From positions 1 to 34,454 of the forward strand of contig JARLJH010000037.1 of assembly GCA_031291305.1 (NCBI GenBank): a stretch of DNA of 34,454 nt, given 5' to 3'. Positions 7,833 to 16,556 of the stretch are shown here, in pieces. The notes under the pieces are model-generated. The model did not search any database, was not told the origin of the DNA, and saw only the letters and a list, made by a program, of their open reading frames with translations. Origin of the DNA: Rhodoferax sp. (lineage in GTDB: Bacteria; Pseudomonadota; Gammaproteobacteria; Burkholderiales; Burkholderiaceae_C). Each line of letters opens with the position of its first letter. The stretch's first letter is position 1. The translations under genes and the position numbers were made by a program.

Positions 7833-8588
7833 ATGAAAAAGACTTTGCTTTCGCTGGGCACGGCTGCATTGCTGGGCTTGGTCAGTGCCAGTGCATCTGC
7901 CAGTTTGATCAACGTCGGAGGTGTCGTCTGGAATCCAGATGCTAACAACACCTTCCCAAGTGCTATTGACTTCACGGGTGGTGGTAGCGTGCTTGAAAAC
8001 GCCGTCAACCCGCCAAGCGTCACTCAAGTGACAGGATGGGGGGCAATTAATAGCATTAACAGTCAAGCCGTTGGTGGTAACCAAGCTTCGTTTTGCCCAG
8101 GTTGCGAACTGACGTACACGTTCTCCATGGATCTGGTTTCGATAACGAATGGAGCAACCAACTTTTCATTTGATAATCTTGTCGTCAACGTTTATCGCGA
8201 TTACAGCAATGATTACGCAAACACTTTAGCTACATCAAGCAATGGTGACTTATGGTTGAAATTGGTGCTGCATCCAGGCACCTTCCTGACAGGCTTTGGC
8301 ACTGATATTGGTACCGGTAGCGACCAAGGTTTTGGAGGTGCAGATTTGGATGCAGTCGGTGGGCTTGCGCAATCCAACTTTGACACCAATACCAAGATCC
8401 TCGGTTCAGACGTGGTATTTAATTCCCATTTCCAACCTGTACTTGACGGTAATGGAAATGTGACAGGGATGTTGTCAGGAGGCATAACATTGACTGGCAA
8501 TACAATTCCTGAACCAGGCAGCTTAGCATTGTTGGGCTTGGGTCTTGCCGGTATTGGCTTTGCTCAGCGCCGTCGCTCAGCAAAATAG
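7833..8588 (+). CDS. PEP-CTERM sorting domain-containing secreted protein
   Basis: A 251-residue exported protein. It has a Sec signal peptide (MKKTLLSLGTAALLGL...SASA, cleavage near residue 24), a Ser/Thr/Asn/Gly-rich body with a CPGC motif near residue 89, and a C-terminal sorting signal: P226-E227-P228, then a hydrophobic segment, ending in the basic tail QRRRSAK. This is the tripartite PEP-CTERM signal cut by exosortase A, encoded at 18822. The ATG at 7833 is preferred over an upstream in-frame start at 7767, which lies before the predicted transcription start; AGGAG at 7821-7825 supports it. It is monocistronic, between a sigma-54 promoter and a terminator. The body has no recognised enzymatic domain; a floc or matrix protein is plausible. 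Confidence 0.93.
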   Translation: MKKTLLSLGTAALLGLVSASASASLINVGGVVWNPDANNTFPSAIDFTGGGSVLENAVNPPSVTQVTGWGAINSINSQAVGGNQASFCPGCELTYTFSMDLVSITNGATNFSFDNLVVNVYRDYSNDYANTLATSSNGDLWLKLVLHPGTFLTGFGTDIGTGSDQGFGGADLDAVGGLAQSNFDTNTKILGSDVVFNSHFQPVLDGNGNVTGMLSGGITLTGNTIPEPGSLALLGLGLAGIGFAQRRRSAK

Positions 8589-8613
8589 CAACTGTCAGCT
8601 TAGCTTACAGAAC

Positions 8614-8642
8614 AAAAAGAGCCCGCTGAGCGGGCTCTTTTT
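8614..8642 (+). terminator. Strong rho-independent terminator
   Basis: A perfect 13-bp stem, AAAAAGAGCCCGC (8614-8626) with GCGGGCTCTTTTT (8630-8642), and a 3-base loop TGA. The A-run/T-run flanks make it a potential bidirectional terminator. It closes the PEP-CTERM transcription unit. Confidence 0.95.
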
Positions 8643-8797
8643 GTTTCAGATTGCGTCAGAGCAGTCGGTACACTCATATATACCCAGCCCGGTGCGATGT
8701 CCGTTAATGACAAAATGGCGCGAATTCAGTTGTCGGTAGCTAAGCTTACTGTGAAGCGCCGCGATTGCTCCCAATCTCTTCGCCTGAGGCATTGCAT

Positions 8798-9691
8798 ATG
8801 ATGAGTGATGTCAATAAACCTCTCAGTTTTAACTATAACAACGCTTTTTCACGCAATATTGGCTGGGTGACCTTCGCAGAGCAGGAAAGAATGCGCTCAG
8901 CACGAGTGGCTGTCGCAGGCCTAGGGGGCGTAGGTGGCGCGCATTTGCTGACTTTAAGTCGGCTTGGCCTTGCCAACTTCAACATCGCCGACTTTGACGA
9001 CTTTGACGTGCACAACATGAATCGGCAGGCGGGCGCGTTCATGCCGTTCATGGGGCAGTCCAAAATCAACACGGTGGCCCGGCTTGCCCAAGACATCAAC
9101 CCCGAAACCGATCTTCGACTGTTCCCACAAGGTGTTACGCCTGAGAACGTAGACGATTTTCTAAAAGACGTGAATGTGTATGTGGACGGACTGGACTTCT
9201 TCGCCCTGCCCGCCCGACGCATGGTGTTTGCCAAATGCCGAGAGAAAGGCATCCCCGCGTTGACTGCAGCGCCGCTGGGCATGGGTGTCGCTTTCCTTTA
9301 CTTCGACCCAGCTGGCATGAGTTTTGAAGATTACTTCAAGGTAGAAGGCCATGAACCGCAGGAGCAATATGCCCGTTTTATCGCTGGCTTGTCGCCAGCC
9401 ATGCTCAACCGCGACTACCTGGTGGAACCCGATGCGGTGAACTTCCAGGAAAAACGCGGGCCATCGACCATCATGGCATGCGACCTGTGCGCCGGTGTCA
9501 TGGGCACGGCGGTGCTCAAGGTACTGCTTAAGCGTGGTGACATCAAGGCTGCACCCTGGGGCATGCACTTTGACGCCTACCACCAAAAGCTCAAACACAC
9601 CTGGCGGCCATTTGGCAATGCCAATCCGCTGCAACAACTGTTACTGAAATTCATCCGGCCTGTGCTGCAGGGGAACAAGCCACCGCATTGA
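8798..9691 (+). CDS. ThiF/MoeB/HesA-family E1-like adenylyltransferase
   Basis: A 297-residue member of the E1-like superfamily, which activates the C-terminal glycine of a ubiquitin-like or sulfur-carrier protein, or another carboxylate, by adenylation. The nucleotide-binding loop G41-L-G-G-V-G-G, the Asp-rich strand IADFDDFDVHNMNRQ (the NRQ Arg contacts ATP in this family) and K76 (QSKIN) are present. Only one CxxC pair is visible (C228/C231, CDLC), whereas MoeB/ThiF normally have two zinc-binding pairs; one of these cysteines could instead be a thioester residue. GAGG at 8785-8788 supports the ATG at 8798. No ubiquitin-like partner, JAB peptidase or rhodanese is adjacent. It lies between the PEP-CTERM gene and the exosortase operon. 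Confidence 0.85.
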   Translation: MMSDVNKPLSFNYNNAFSRNIGWVTFAEQERMRSARVAVAGLGGVGGAHLLTLSRLGLANFNIADFDDFDVHNMNRQAGAFMPFMGQSKINTVARLAQDINPETDLRLFPQGVTPENVDDFLKDVNVYVDGLDFFALPARRMVFAKCREKGIPALTAAPLGMGVAFLYFDPAGMSFEDYFKVEGHEPQEQYARFIAGLSPAMLNRDYLVEPDAVNFQEKRGPSTIMACDLCAGVMGTAVLKVLLKRGDIKAAPWGMHFDAYHQKLKHTWRPFGNANPLQQLLLKFIRPVLQGNKPPH

Positions 9692-9822
9692 TTCGCAGAT
9701 AACGCAAAACTGCAGCCGATTTCTACTACAGCGCAGACTTGCAGCATTAATGCGTTATATTGCTTTAACATCCAGTTTCCGTTTTCCCGCGTCTTGCATT
9801 GGCCTCACTCAGGGGATTTATC
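9692..9822 (+). promoter_or_regulatory. Upstream region of the exosortase exopolysaccharide operon
   Basis: A 131-base gap ahead of the long operon. It contains a 10-base palindrome GCATTAATGC (9744-9753) and TATATT at 9756-9761, which could be a -10 element, but no acceptable -35 at the right spacing and no -24/-12 pair. AGGGG at 9811-9815 is 7 bases before a TTG at 9823 and decides that start. Confidence 0.35.
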
Positions 9823-10464
9823 TTGAACAGCTTCTTATCCACCACATCGATCATCAAGCGCCTTAGCCGTGTGATCCTCACTGGCTTGGCAGCCGTCTGG
9901 CTGGCTGGTTGCGCCACTAGCGGCAACTACCCTGCCGCCCCTACCATGGCGGCCACACCCGACTACAACTACATCGTCGGCCCGGGCGACAACCTGAACA
10001 TCATTGTCTGGCGCAACCCCGAGTTGTCGATGTCGGTTCCGGTTCGCCCGGACGGCAAATTGGCCACGCCGCTGGTGGACGAACTGGTGGTGCAAGGCAA
10101 GACTTCAACAGAAATCGCACGCGATGTTGAGAAGGCCTTGAGCAAGCTGGTGCGTGACCCCGTGGTGACGGTGATCGTGACCAGCTTCGTTGGCCCCTAC
10201 AGCGAACAAATACGCGTTGTCGGCGAGGCCGCCAAACCGCAAGCCTTGCCATACAAGCAAAAGATGACGCTGCTTGACGTGATGATTGCCGTAGGCGGTC
10301 TGACTGACTTTGCCGACGGCAACGCTGCCTCCATCACCCGGGCGTCTGAAGGCGACAAGCGCTACTCGGTGCGCCTGAAAGACCTGATCAAACGCGGCGA
10401 CATCTCAGCCAATGTTGAGATGAAGCCGGGTGATGTACTGATCATTCCGCAAGGCTGGTTTTAA
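9823..10464 (+). CDS. XrtA-system polysaccharide export lipoprotein (OPX/Wza-like, short form)
   Basis: A 213-residue lipoprotein of the outer-membrane polysaccharide export family. The signal peptide ends at lipobox LAGC with C30 as the lipidated residue. The poly_export domain begins DYNYIVGPGDNLNIIVW (about 44-60), followed by a SLBB-like repeat and ending PGDVLIIPQGWF. It lacks the C-terminal amphipathic helix by which Wza crosses the outer membrane, so it should be periplasmic and need a separate outer-membrane partner. It matches the exosortase-associated export protein family in content and place. The TTG start at 9823 is chosen for its ribosome-binding site; 9799 is an alternative. 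Confidence 0.9.
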   Translation: MNSFLSTTSIIKRLSRVILTGLAAVWLAGCATSGNYPAAPTMAATPDYNYIVGPGDNLNIIVWRNPELSMSVPVRPDGKLATPLVDELVVQGKTSTEIARDVEKALSKLVRDPVVTVIVTSFVGPYSEQIRVVGEAAKPQALPYKQKMTLLDVMIAVGGLTDFADGNAASITRASEGDKRYSVRLKDLIKRGDISANVEMKPGDVLIIPQGWF

Positions 10465-10547
10465 ATTTCGCGGCCCACAACAAGGCTCTGCCTGAGCCTT
10501 GTTCGACTTTGTGATGCTTTTCCCTTGACCAAAAGAGACCCCCACCC

Positions 10548-12113
10548 ATGGATGAGTTGATTAGCCAGGTAACAACCATTGCCAGGGGCATGTGGAAGCA
10601 CCGCTGGCTGGGCTTGATCGCTGCCTGGGCGGTGGCAATCATCGGCGCGGGTGTGGTGCTGTCGGTTCCCGATAAATATGAGGCCAGCGCACGTATCTAC
10701 GTCGATACCCAGTCCATCCTGAAGCCTTTGATGTCCGGCTTGGCGGTGCAGCCCAATGTGGAACAGCAGGTGATGATGCTGAGTCGCACACTGATCACCC
10801 GACCCAATGTCGAAAAGCTCATTCGTATGGCGGACCTTGACTTGGGCAGTTCGTCCAAAGCCCAACAAGATGCGCTCATTGACCAGGTGACCAAGACGCT
10901 CGAAATCAAAAATGTGGGGCGTGACAACATCTACACATTGTCTTATCGCGACCCGAGCCCGGAGAAAGCCAAGAAGGTCGTGCAGTCGCTGGTATCGATC
11001 TTCGTTGAATCCAGCATGGGCAGTTCGCGTCAAGACTCCGACGCTGCCAAGAAGTTCCTTGAAGAGCAGATCAAAACTTACGTCAGCAAACTGGAAGACG
11101 CCGAGGCACGTCTTAAAGAATTCAAGCTTCGCAACATCAGCTTGGCAACGACCGATGGTCAGGACATGGCGGGGCAACTGGGTGCTATAAAGACACAGCT
11201 CCAGCAGGCCCGCCTGGACTTGAACGAGGCTGAAAATGCCCGTGATGCGGCCAAAAAACAACTTGAGTTGGAAAGATCCGCCAACACAAAAAGTCTCATG
11301 TCAGACACGTCGGCATCCATTTCCACCCCTGAAATCGATGCGCGAATTGACGCCCAAAAGCGCAACCTGGACACGCTGTTGCAACGATTTACCGAACAGC
11401 ACCCGGACGTGATCGGTGCCCGCCATCTGATCAAGGACCTGGAGGACCAGAAGCGCAAGGAAATCCAGGAACTACGCAAGGCCGCACTGGCCAACCCCAC
11501 AGCTGCTCCAGCCAACAATTCGCTGGCTTATCAGGAACTCAGCCGCGTGATGGCGACCTCCGAGGTGCAAGTGGCATCACTCAGAGCCCGCGTTGCTGAG
11601 TATGAAGCGCGCTACAACAAGGCGCTCGAAGGCATGAAAGTGGCGCCGCAAATTGAAGCTGAGCTAGCCCAGCTGAACCGTGACTACGAAATCAACAAGA
11701 AAAACTACACCGACCTGGTCTCAAGGCGTGAATCAGCCACCATGTCGGGCGACCTCGACAGCGCCACCGGCGTAGCCGATTTCCGCCTGATTGACCCACC
11801 TCGCGCTTCCCCCAAGCCCGTTGCCCCGAACCGCCTGCTGCTGATGCCGCTGGCCTTGGTGGCGGCCTTGGGCGCTGGCCTGGGTGTCACATTCCTGCTC
11901 AGCCAACTCCGCGCCGTGTTTTACGATGCCTACACCATGAGCGAAACGCTGGGGCTGCCCCTGCTGGGTGTGGTATCGCTGGTGGTGGACGATGGCACCG
12001 CACAGCGACGCAAATCAGAGTTGATCAAGTTTTTAGCCGCTACCGCAGCACTGGTCGCTGTTTTCGGTCTTGGAATGGCTGTGCTGTTCCTGATGTCCAA
12101 CCAGGCAGGATGA
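10548..12113 (+). CDS. XrtA-system polysaccharide chain-length determinant (Wzz/GumC type)
   Basis: A 521-residue polysaccharide co-polymerase. N-terminal Wzz domain with a helix at about 24-44 (GLIAAWAVAIIGAGVVLSV), the periplasmic YEASARIYVDTQSILKPLMS segment, long coiled-coil at about 150-260, the GNVR-like tail near QLNRDYEINKKNYTDLVSRR (about 365-385), and a proline-rich stretch PPRASPKPVAPNR leading into the next helix at about 430-450. A further helix at about 490-515 is typical of the exosortase-associated form. It sets polymer length and is the membrane partner of the tyrosine kinase encoded 7 bases downstream. Confidence 0.93.
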   Translation: MDELISQVTTIARGMWKHRWLGLIAAWAVAIIGAGVVLSVPDKYEASARIYVDTQSILKPLMSGLAVQPNVEQQVMMLSRTLITRPNVEKLIRMADLDLGSSSKAQQDALIDQVTKTLEIKNVGRDNIYTLSYRDPSPEKAKKVVQSLVSIFVESSMGSSRQDSDAAKKFLEEQIKTYVSKLEDAEARLKEFKLRNISLATTDGQDMAGQLGAIKTQLQQARLDLNEAENARDAAKKQLELERSANTKSLMSDTSASISTPEIDARIDAQKRNLDTLLQRFTEQHPDVIGARHLIKDLEDQKRKEIQELRKAALANPTAAPANNSLAYQELSRVMATSEVQVASLRARVAEYEARYNKALEGMKVAPQIEAELAQLNRDYEINKKNYTDLVSRRESATMSGDLDSATGVADFRLIDPPRASPKPVAPNRLLLMPLALVAALGAGLGVTFLLSQLRAVFYDAYTMSETLGLPLLGVVSLVVDDGTAQRRKSELIKFLAATAALVAVFGLGMAVLFLMSNQAG

Positions 12114-12120
12114 ATTACCT

Positions 12121-13038
12121 ATGAGTAGCTTGATTGAACAGGCAGCCAAGCGGCTGGAACAATTGCGCCAAGCGGGTGTGGATATGCCCGCAACTCCTGT
12201 GCGGCCCGTACAGCCCGTGCAACCGTCTCCAGCACCCGCCGCCACACCCGAACTCTCCGCCCCGGTGGTGACCTCGCGCCGGGTTGATCTGGATCTGGAT
12301 GCACTGACAGTGGCCGGCATCATCAATCCCAATTCGCCGCGCTCCGAGATTGCCGACCAGTACCGTGTCGTCAAACGCCCGCTGATCAAGAATGCCATGG
12401 GCAAAGGTGCATCCATCATCGCCAATGGCAACCTCATCATGGTCACCAGCGCCCTGCCCGGCGAAGGAAAGAGCTTCACCTCCATCAACCTGGCCATGAG
12501 CATTGCCACCGAGCTGGACAACACCGTGATGCTGGTCGATGCCGACGTAGCGCGGCCATCGGTCATGCGCATGCTGGGCCTGCCCGATGGACCGGGCCTG
12601 CTTGATATGGTCCTGGACGACACATTGGACATGTCTTCGGTACTGCTCAAGACCAACGTCGACAAGCTGACCATTCTGCCAAGTGGGACACCCCACCCGC
12701 GCGCCACTGAACTGCTGGCCAGCGATGCCATGGTCAAGTTGCTCGAAGACATGGCTGCGCGCTACCCAGACCGAATCATCGTGTTTGATTCACCGCCGCT
12801 GCTAATTACCACCGAGTCACGCGTTCTGGCGACCCATATGGGCCAGATTGTGTTAGTCGTGAACGCCGGCAAGACCCTTCAGTCCGAAGTCAAGCAAGCC
12901 GTGGCGACAATCGAATCCTGCCCCGTCAAGCTCTTGCTTCTCAACCGTGCCAGTTCCCTGTTCAAGGGCGGCTATGGCTACAACTATGGCTATACCAATG
13001 GTTATGGTTACAGCAGAGAGGAAGAGAAGGCAGCATGA
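12121..13038 (+). CDS. XrtA-system BY-type tyrosine autokinase
   Basis: A 305-residue cytoplasmic bacterial tyrosine kinase. Walker A SALPGEGKS (110-118, K117), Walker A' VMLVDADVARPS, and Walker B IIVFDSPP are in the expected order. The C-terminus (about 283-298) carries six tyrosines in a Gly-Tyr cluster followed by SREEEKAA, the autophosphorylation tail that cycles to control the Wzz partner and polymer export. The N-terminal 60 residues are Pro/Val-rich and probably a flexible linker. The stop overlaps the next gene by 4 bases (ATGA). Confidence 0.94.
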   Translation: MSSLIEQAAKRLEQLRQAGVDMPATPVRPVQPVQPSPAPAATPELSAPVVTSRRVDLDLDALTVAGIINPNSPRSEIADQYRVVKRPLIKNAMGKGASIIANGNLIMVTSALPGEGKSFTSINLAMSIATELDNTVMLVDADVARPSVMRMLGLPDGPGLLDMVLDDTLDMSSVLLKTNVDKLTILPSGTPHPRATELLASDAMVKLLEDMAARYPDRIIVFDSPPLLITTESRVLATHMGQIVLVVNAGKTLQSEVKQAVATIESCPVKLLLLNRASSLFKGGYGYNYGYTNGYGYSREEEKAA

Positions 13039-14540
13039 AACATTCGTATCTTGCTTTACCCGTTTCGCTGTTGCTACTGTTGTCTGTGCCCATGGCCGGG
13101 GCGCAGGATGCCACGTCGGGCGCGGTCAAGCAAGGCGTTTCGATTGTTCCGCGCGTGTCAGTAACGGAGACACTGACCAATAACGTTGCGCTCAGCAGCA
13201 GCGCCACCGCACAATCTGATCAGGTCACTGAAATCAGCCCCGGCGTACGCATCAACATCGAAGGTCCACGGCTCAAAACTTATTTCGACTATTCCCTGGA
13301 CCATGTGGACTATGCCCAAGGTTCCGCCGCCAGCCGGAACCTGAATGCACTCAGCACCTTCGGATCCCTGGAAGCCGTTGAAAACTGGGCCTTCATCGAT
13401 TTCAGCGGCAACATCTCGCAACAGGCCATTTCGGCGTTTGGCACCCAGTCGAACAATAACACGGCGATCAACACCAACAGTACCGAGGTGGCCACTTACA
13501 ACCTGTCGCCGTATGTGAAAGGGCACTTTGGTGACTTTGCCAACTACGAGGCCCGAGTCAGCCGCTCGGTGAGTTCCAGCGACAGTGCAACCGCCTCCAA
13601 TACTGCCAGCACCAACAGTGTGGTCAAGGTCAGTAACACGTCCGCTTTTCGCAGCCTGGGCTGGTCGGCGGATGTTTCGCGCCAGCAAGTCAGCTATAGC
13701 GCGGGGCGCGCCACCGAAGATGACAACTACAGCCTGGGACTCACCTACGCCATCACTCCGCAAATCAATGTATCAGCTAATGGGGGTCAAGAGTCCAACA
13801 ACTACACCAGTCTGGACAAGCAAAGCTACAACACCAGCAGTGTAGGAATGAACTGGTCACCGTCGCAGAATACCAAGCTGTCTGCGCTGACTGGCAAACG
13901 ATCCTTTGGCAATACACACAACCTGAGTTTTGAGCACCGCACTGCGCGTACCCAGTGGCGGTTTTCTGATAGCAAAGATGTTTCTGTCAACCCCAACCAG
14001 AATGGTTTGGACAACAGCGCCTATCAGCAGGCCAGCAACCTTTATTCCGCCATTGCTGATCCTGTCGAGCGCGCACGATTGATTGATGAATATGTGCGTA
14101 ACAACTCGTTGACAGCCAATGGTTTCCTCACGTCCGCGGTGTCGCTTCAACGCAGTCAAAATCTTTCTTTTGCATTGCTGGGTATACGCGACACCTTGAC
14201 CTTCTTACTCACCCGAACAGAAAACAATCGGCTGGACACCGTCGTCAACGTCATTGACAGCCTGTCCAACGCCAGCACCGTGATTCAAAACGGTTTTAGC
14301 GTCAATTACAGCCATCGCCTGACCCCGGACTATTCGCTGGGCGTGCTGTTGTCACGGCAAGCCACGTCTGGTGACACAACATCCCAGGAAACCACGCTCA
14401 AGTCTCTCAACGTCAATGTCACAGGCAAAGTCGGTAAAAAGGCGGCGGCCTCGCTAGGTCTGCGCCATGTGGTATCTGACAGCCTCACCTCCCCCTATAC
14501 CGAGACAGCGGTGACAGGCAACCTCAATGTACAGTTTTGA
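13035..14540 (+). CDS. XrtA/PEP-CTERM system-associated outer-membrane beta-barrel protein
   Basis: A 501-residue exported protein. The signal peptide is MKHSYLALPVSLLLLLSVPMAGA, cleaved before QDATS. The rest has alternating polar/hydrophobic strands rich in Ser, Asn, Thr and Tyr and ends NLNVQF, a phenylalanine-terminated strand typical of outer-membrane barrels. It corresponds in size and place to the conserved barrel family found beside exosortase A. Because the export lipoprotein at 9823 is a short form, this barrel is the likely outer-membrane pore for the polysaccharide. That role is inference. Confidence 0.85.
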   Translation: MKHSYLALPVSLLLLLSVPMAGAQDATSGAVKQGVSIVPRVSVTETLTNNVALSSSATAQSDQVTEISPGVRINIEGPRLKTYFDYSLDHVDYAQGSAASRNLNALSTFGSLEAVENWAFIDFSGNISQQAISAFGTQSNNNTAINTNSTEVATYNLSPYVKGHFGDFANYEARVSRSVSSSDSATASNTASTNSVVKVSNTSAFRSLGWSADVSRQQVSYSAGRATEDDNYSLGLTYAITPQINVSANGGQESNNYTSLDKQSYNTSSVGMNWSPSQNTKLSALTGKRSFGNTHNLSFEHRTARTQWRFSDSKDVSVNPNQNGLDNSAYQQASNLYSAIADPVERARLIDEYVRNNSLTANGFLTSAVSLQRSQNLSFALLGIRDTLTFLLTRTENNRLDTVVNVIDSLSNASTVIQNGFSVNYSHRLTPDYSLGVLLSRQATSGDTTSQETTLKSLNVNVTGKVGKKAAASLGLRHVVSDSLTSPYTETAVTGNLNVQF

Positions 14541-14543
14541 CCC

Positions 14544-15659
14544 ATGTATGCAGCCTATTACGGATTAAGTAGCGAACCGTTCCAAATCAATCCTGATCCA
14601 CGCTTCTATTACGCTAGCAAACAACACAGACGCGCCAAGGCTTACCTTGAGTATGGCGTCATGCGTAATGAGGGGTTCATCGTCATCACTGGTGAGGTCG
14701 GTGCCGGTAAAACTACGGTGGTGCGCGGCCTGCTGGAAGGCCTGGACGCCGACAAGGTGGTTGCCGCCAATCTGGTGACAACCCAACTTGATGCTGAAGA
14801 CACCCTGCGTATGGTGGGAGCTGCATTTGGTGTGCGGGTCAAGGATGTTTCCAAGTCCGACCTGCTCATGGCGCTGGAGGCCTTTCTGGTCAACCACACC
14901 AGCCAGGGCAAGCGTTGCCTGTTGATCGTTGACGAGGCGCAAAACCTGACCCACCGGGCAGTGGAAGAACTGCGCATGCTGTCCAACTTTCAGTACGGCC
15001 AGCAGGCACTTTTGCAAACCTTTTTGATCGGCCAGCCGGAATTTCGCGCCATTTTGCAAAGCCCGAGCATGCAGCAACTGCGCCAGCGTGTGACCGCAAC
15101 CTGCCACATTGGCCCGCTGGACATGGCTGAAACGCAAGGCTACATCGAGCATCGCCTGAAATGTGCCGGTGCCACGCCCGAGCGACCCAGCTTTGACGCC
15201 GCCGCCTTTGAGGCTATCTTCAAGGCTACCAATGGTATTCCCCGGCGCATCAATCTGGTGTGTGATCGTCTGCTCCTGTCAGGCTATCTGGCCAGCAAAG
15301 ATGCCTTTGGCGTGGAAGAGGTCAACGAGGTCGTCAGCGAGATCAACGACGAATCCGTCTCGCAAACCAAACCGGCCTCCCCGCCGGAGGGGCCGGGCTG
15401 GACCGACTCCTTCATTCAAACCCTGTCATCCTCTGCGGCAGCCGTGGATGTGGATCTGACCAAGCTACAACTCCAACCCAGCGTGGGCCAGGCCATTTCG
15501 GGCCAAATCGCCACCCTGAATGCAGAGCAATACGACATTCGCCTGCGTCGCCTGGAAGGCAGCGCCTTGCGGCTGGAGCGCATCAACCTGGAGATCCTGG
15601 TCATGCTACAGCGGCTGGTCAAGGCCGCCACGGGCGTGTCGCCAGACAAAGAAGCTTGA
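14544..15659 (+). CDS. XrtA-system-associated AAA ATPase (ExeA/GspA-like)
   Basis: A 371-residue ATPase. It begins MYAAYYGLSSEPFQINPDPRF, the ExeA/GspA-type N-terminus. Walker A is GEVGAGKTT (50-58, K56) and Walker B is LLIVDEAQNL (D130). PRRINLVCDRLLLSGY near 235-250 is the sensor-2 arginine region. The C-terminal 90 residues are less conserved, with a short coiled segment at about 325-360. It starts 3 bases after the barrel gene. In exosortase loci this ATPase is conserved, but its mechanical role is not settled; envelope assembly by analogy with ExeA is a guess. Confidence 0.92.
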   Translation: MYAAYYGLSSEPFQINPDPRFYYASKQHRRAKAYLEYGVMRNEGFIVITGEVGAGKTTVVRGLLEGLDADKVVAANLVTTQLDAEDTLRMVGAAFGVRVKDVSKSDLLMALEAFLVNHTSQGKRCLLIVDEAQNLTHRAVEELRMLSNFQYGQQALLQTFLIGQPEFRAILQSPSMQQLRQRVTATCHIGPLDMAETQGYIEHRLKCAGATPERPSFDAAAFEAIFKATNGIPRRINLVCDRLLLSGYLASKDAFGVEEVNEVVSEINDESVSQTKPASPPEGPGWTDSFIQTLSSSAAAVDVDLTKLQLQPSVGQAISGQIATLNAEQYDIRLRRLEGSALRLERINLEILVMLQRLVKAATGVSPDKEA

Positions 15660-15685
15660 CTCAGCGACCAACTGGAGCTCATTGC

Positions 15686-16549
15686 ATGCCCGCACCACGC
15701 TTGACCAACGCGATGACGATCGATGTCGAAGACTATTTTCAGGTCTCGGCGTTTGCACCGTACATCGACCGCACCGAGTGGGATAGCCGCGAGTGCCGGG
15801 TGGAGCGCAACATCCACGCCATTTTGGAGATGCTGGCTGCGCACGACACCCATGCCACCTTCTTCACCCTGGGCTGGATCGCTGAGCGCTACCCGCAGTT
15901 GGTGCGGCACATTGTCGATAACGGCCACGAACTGGCCAGCCACGGCTACGCCCACCAGCGCGCCAGCGACCAGTCCCCCGCAGTCTTTCTGGACGACATC
16001 CACAGTGCCAAAAAGTTGCTGGAAGACCTCTCAGGCCAGGAAGTTCAAGGCTACCGGGCGCCCAGTTTCTCCATCGGCAAAGGCAATTTGTGGGCTTACG
16101 ACACGCTGCTGGAGGCGGGATACCGCTACAGCTCCAGTATTTATCCGATAGCACACGACCATTACGGTATGCCGGATTCACCCCGATTTGCCTATGAGGT
16201 TCGACCGGGCCTGACCGAGATCCCAATCACTACCGTGCGCCTGCTTGAGCGCAACTTTCCGTCCAGCGGAGGCGGTTACTTCAGGCTGCTGCCCTACCCG
16301 GTGTCGCGCTGGCTGCTGCGGCGCGTCAACACGCGCGACCAGCAGTCCGGCATCTTTTACTTCCATCCGTGGGAGATTGACCCCGGCCAACCGCGCATTA
16401 CCGGCATCAACAGCAAGACGCGTTTTCGCCACTACGTCAACATCGGGCAGACGCAGGCGCGCCTAAACCGTCTGCTGGCCGATTTCAAATGGGGCAGGGT
16501 CGATCACTTGTTCATGAACCAGAGCGCGCCTTTGCCGCTGGCTGCCTGA
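15686..16549 (+). CDS. XrtA-system polysaccharide deacetylase (NodB homology, CE4)
   Basis: A 287-residue deacetylase with the NodB fold. The metal/catalytic Asp cluster is TIDVEDYF (D13, E15, D16) and the metal-binding histidines are H86 and H90 (SHGYAHQ). RAPSFSIG is motif 3 and FYFHPWEID is the catalytic-His motif near the C-terminus, followed by a DUF3473-like tail. It probably removes N-acetyl groups from the nascent exopolysaccharide. GGAG at 15674-15677 is 8 bases before the ATG at 15686; the longer frame from 15656 starts with TTG inside the previous gene's stop and is rejected. It has no signal peptide, as usual for this subfamily. Confidence 0.93.
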   Translation: MPAPRLTNAMTIDVEDYFQVSAFAPYIDRTEWDSRECRVERNIHAILEMLAAHDTHATFFTLGWIAERYPQLVRHIVDNGHELASHGYAHQRASDQSPAVFLDDIHSAKKLLEDLSGQEVQGYRAPSFSIGKGNLWAYDTLLEAGYRYSSSIYPIAHDHYGMPDSPRFAYEVRPGLTEIPITTVRLLERNFPSSGGGYFRLLPYPVSRWLLRRVNTRDQQSGIFYFHPWEIDPGQPRITGINSKTRFRHYVNIGQTQARLNRLLADFKWGRVDHLFMNQSAPLPLAA

Positions 16550-16556
16550 CATCTGC

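Noticed and set aside
10461-11261. Minus-strand open frame of 266 codons opposite the chain-length determinant
   Set aside because: Antisense shadow; the + strand protein is a full-length Wzz-type family member.
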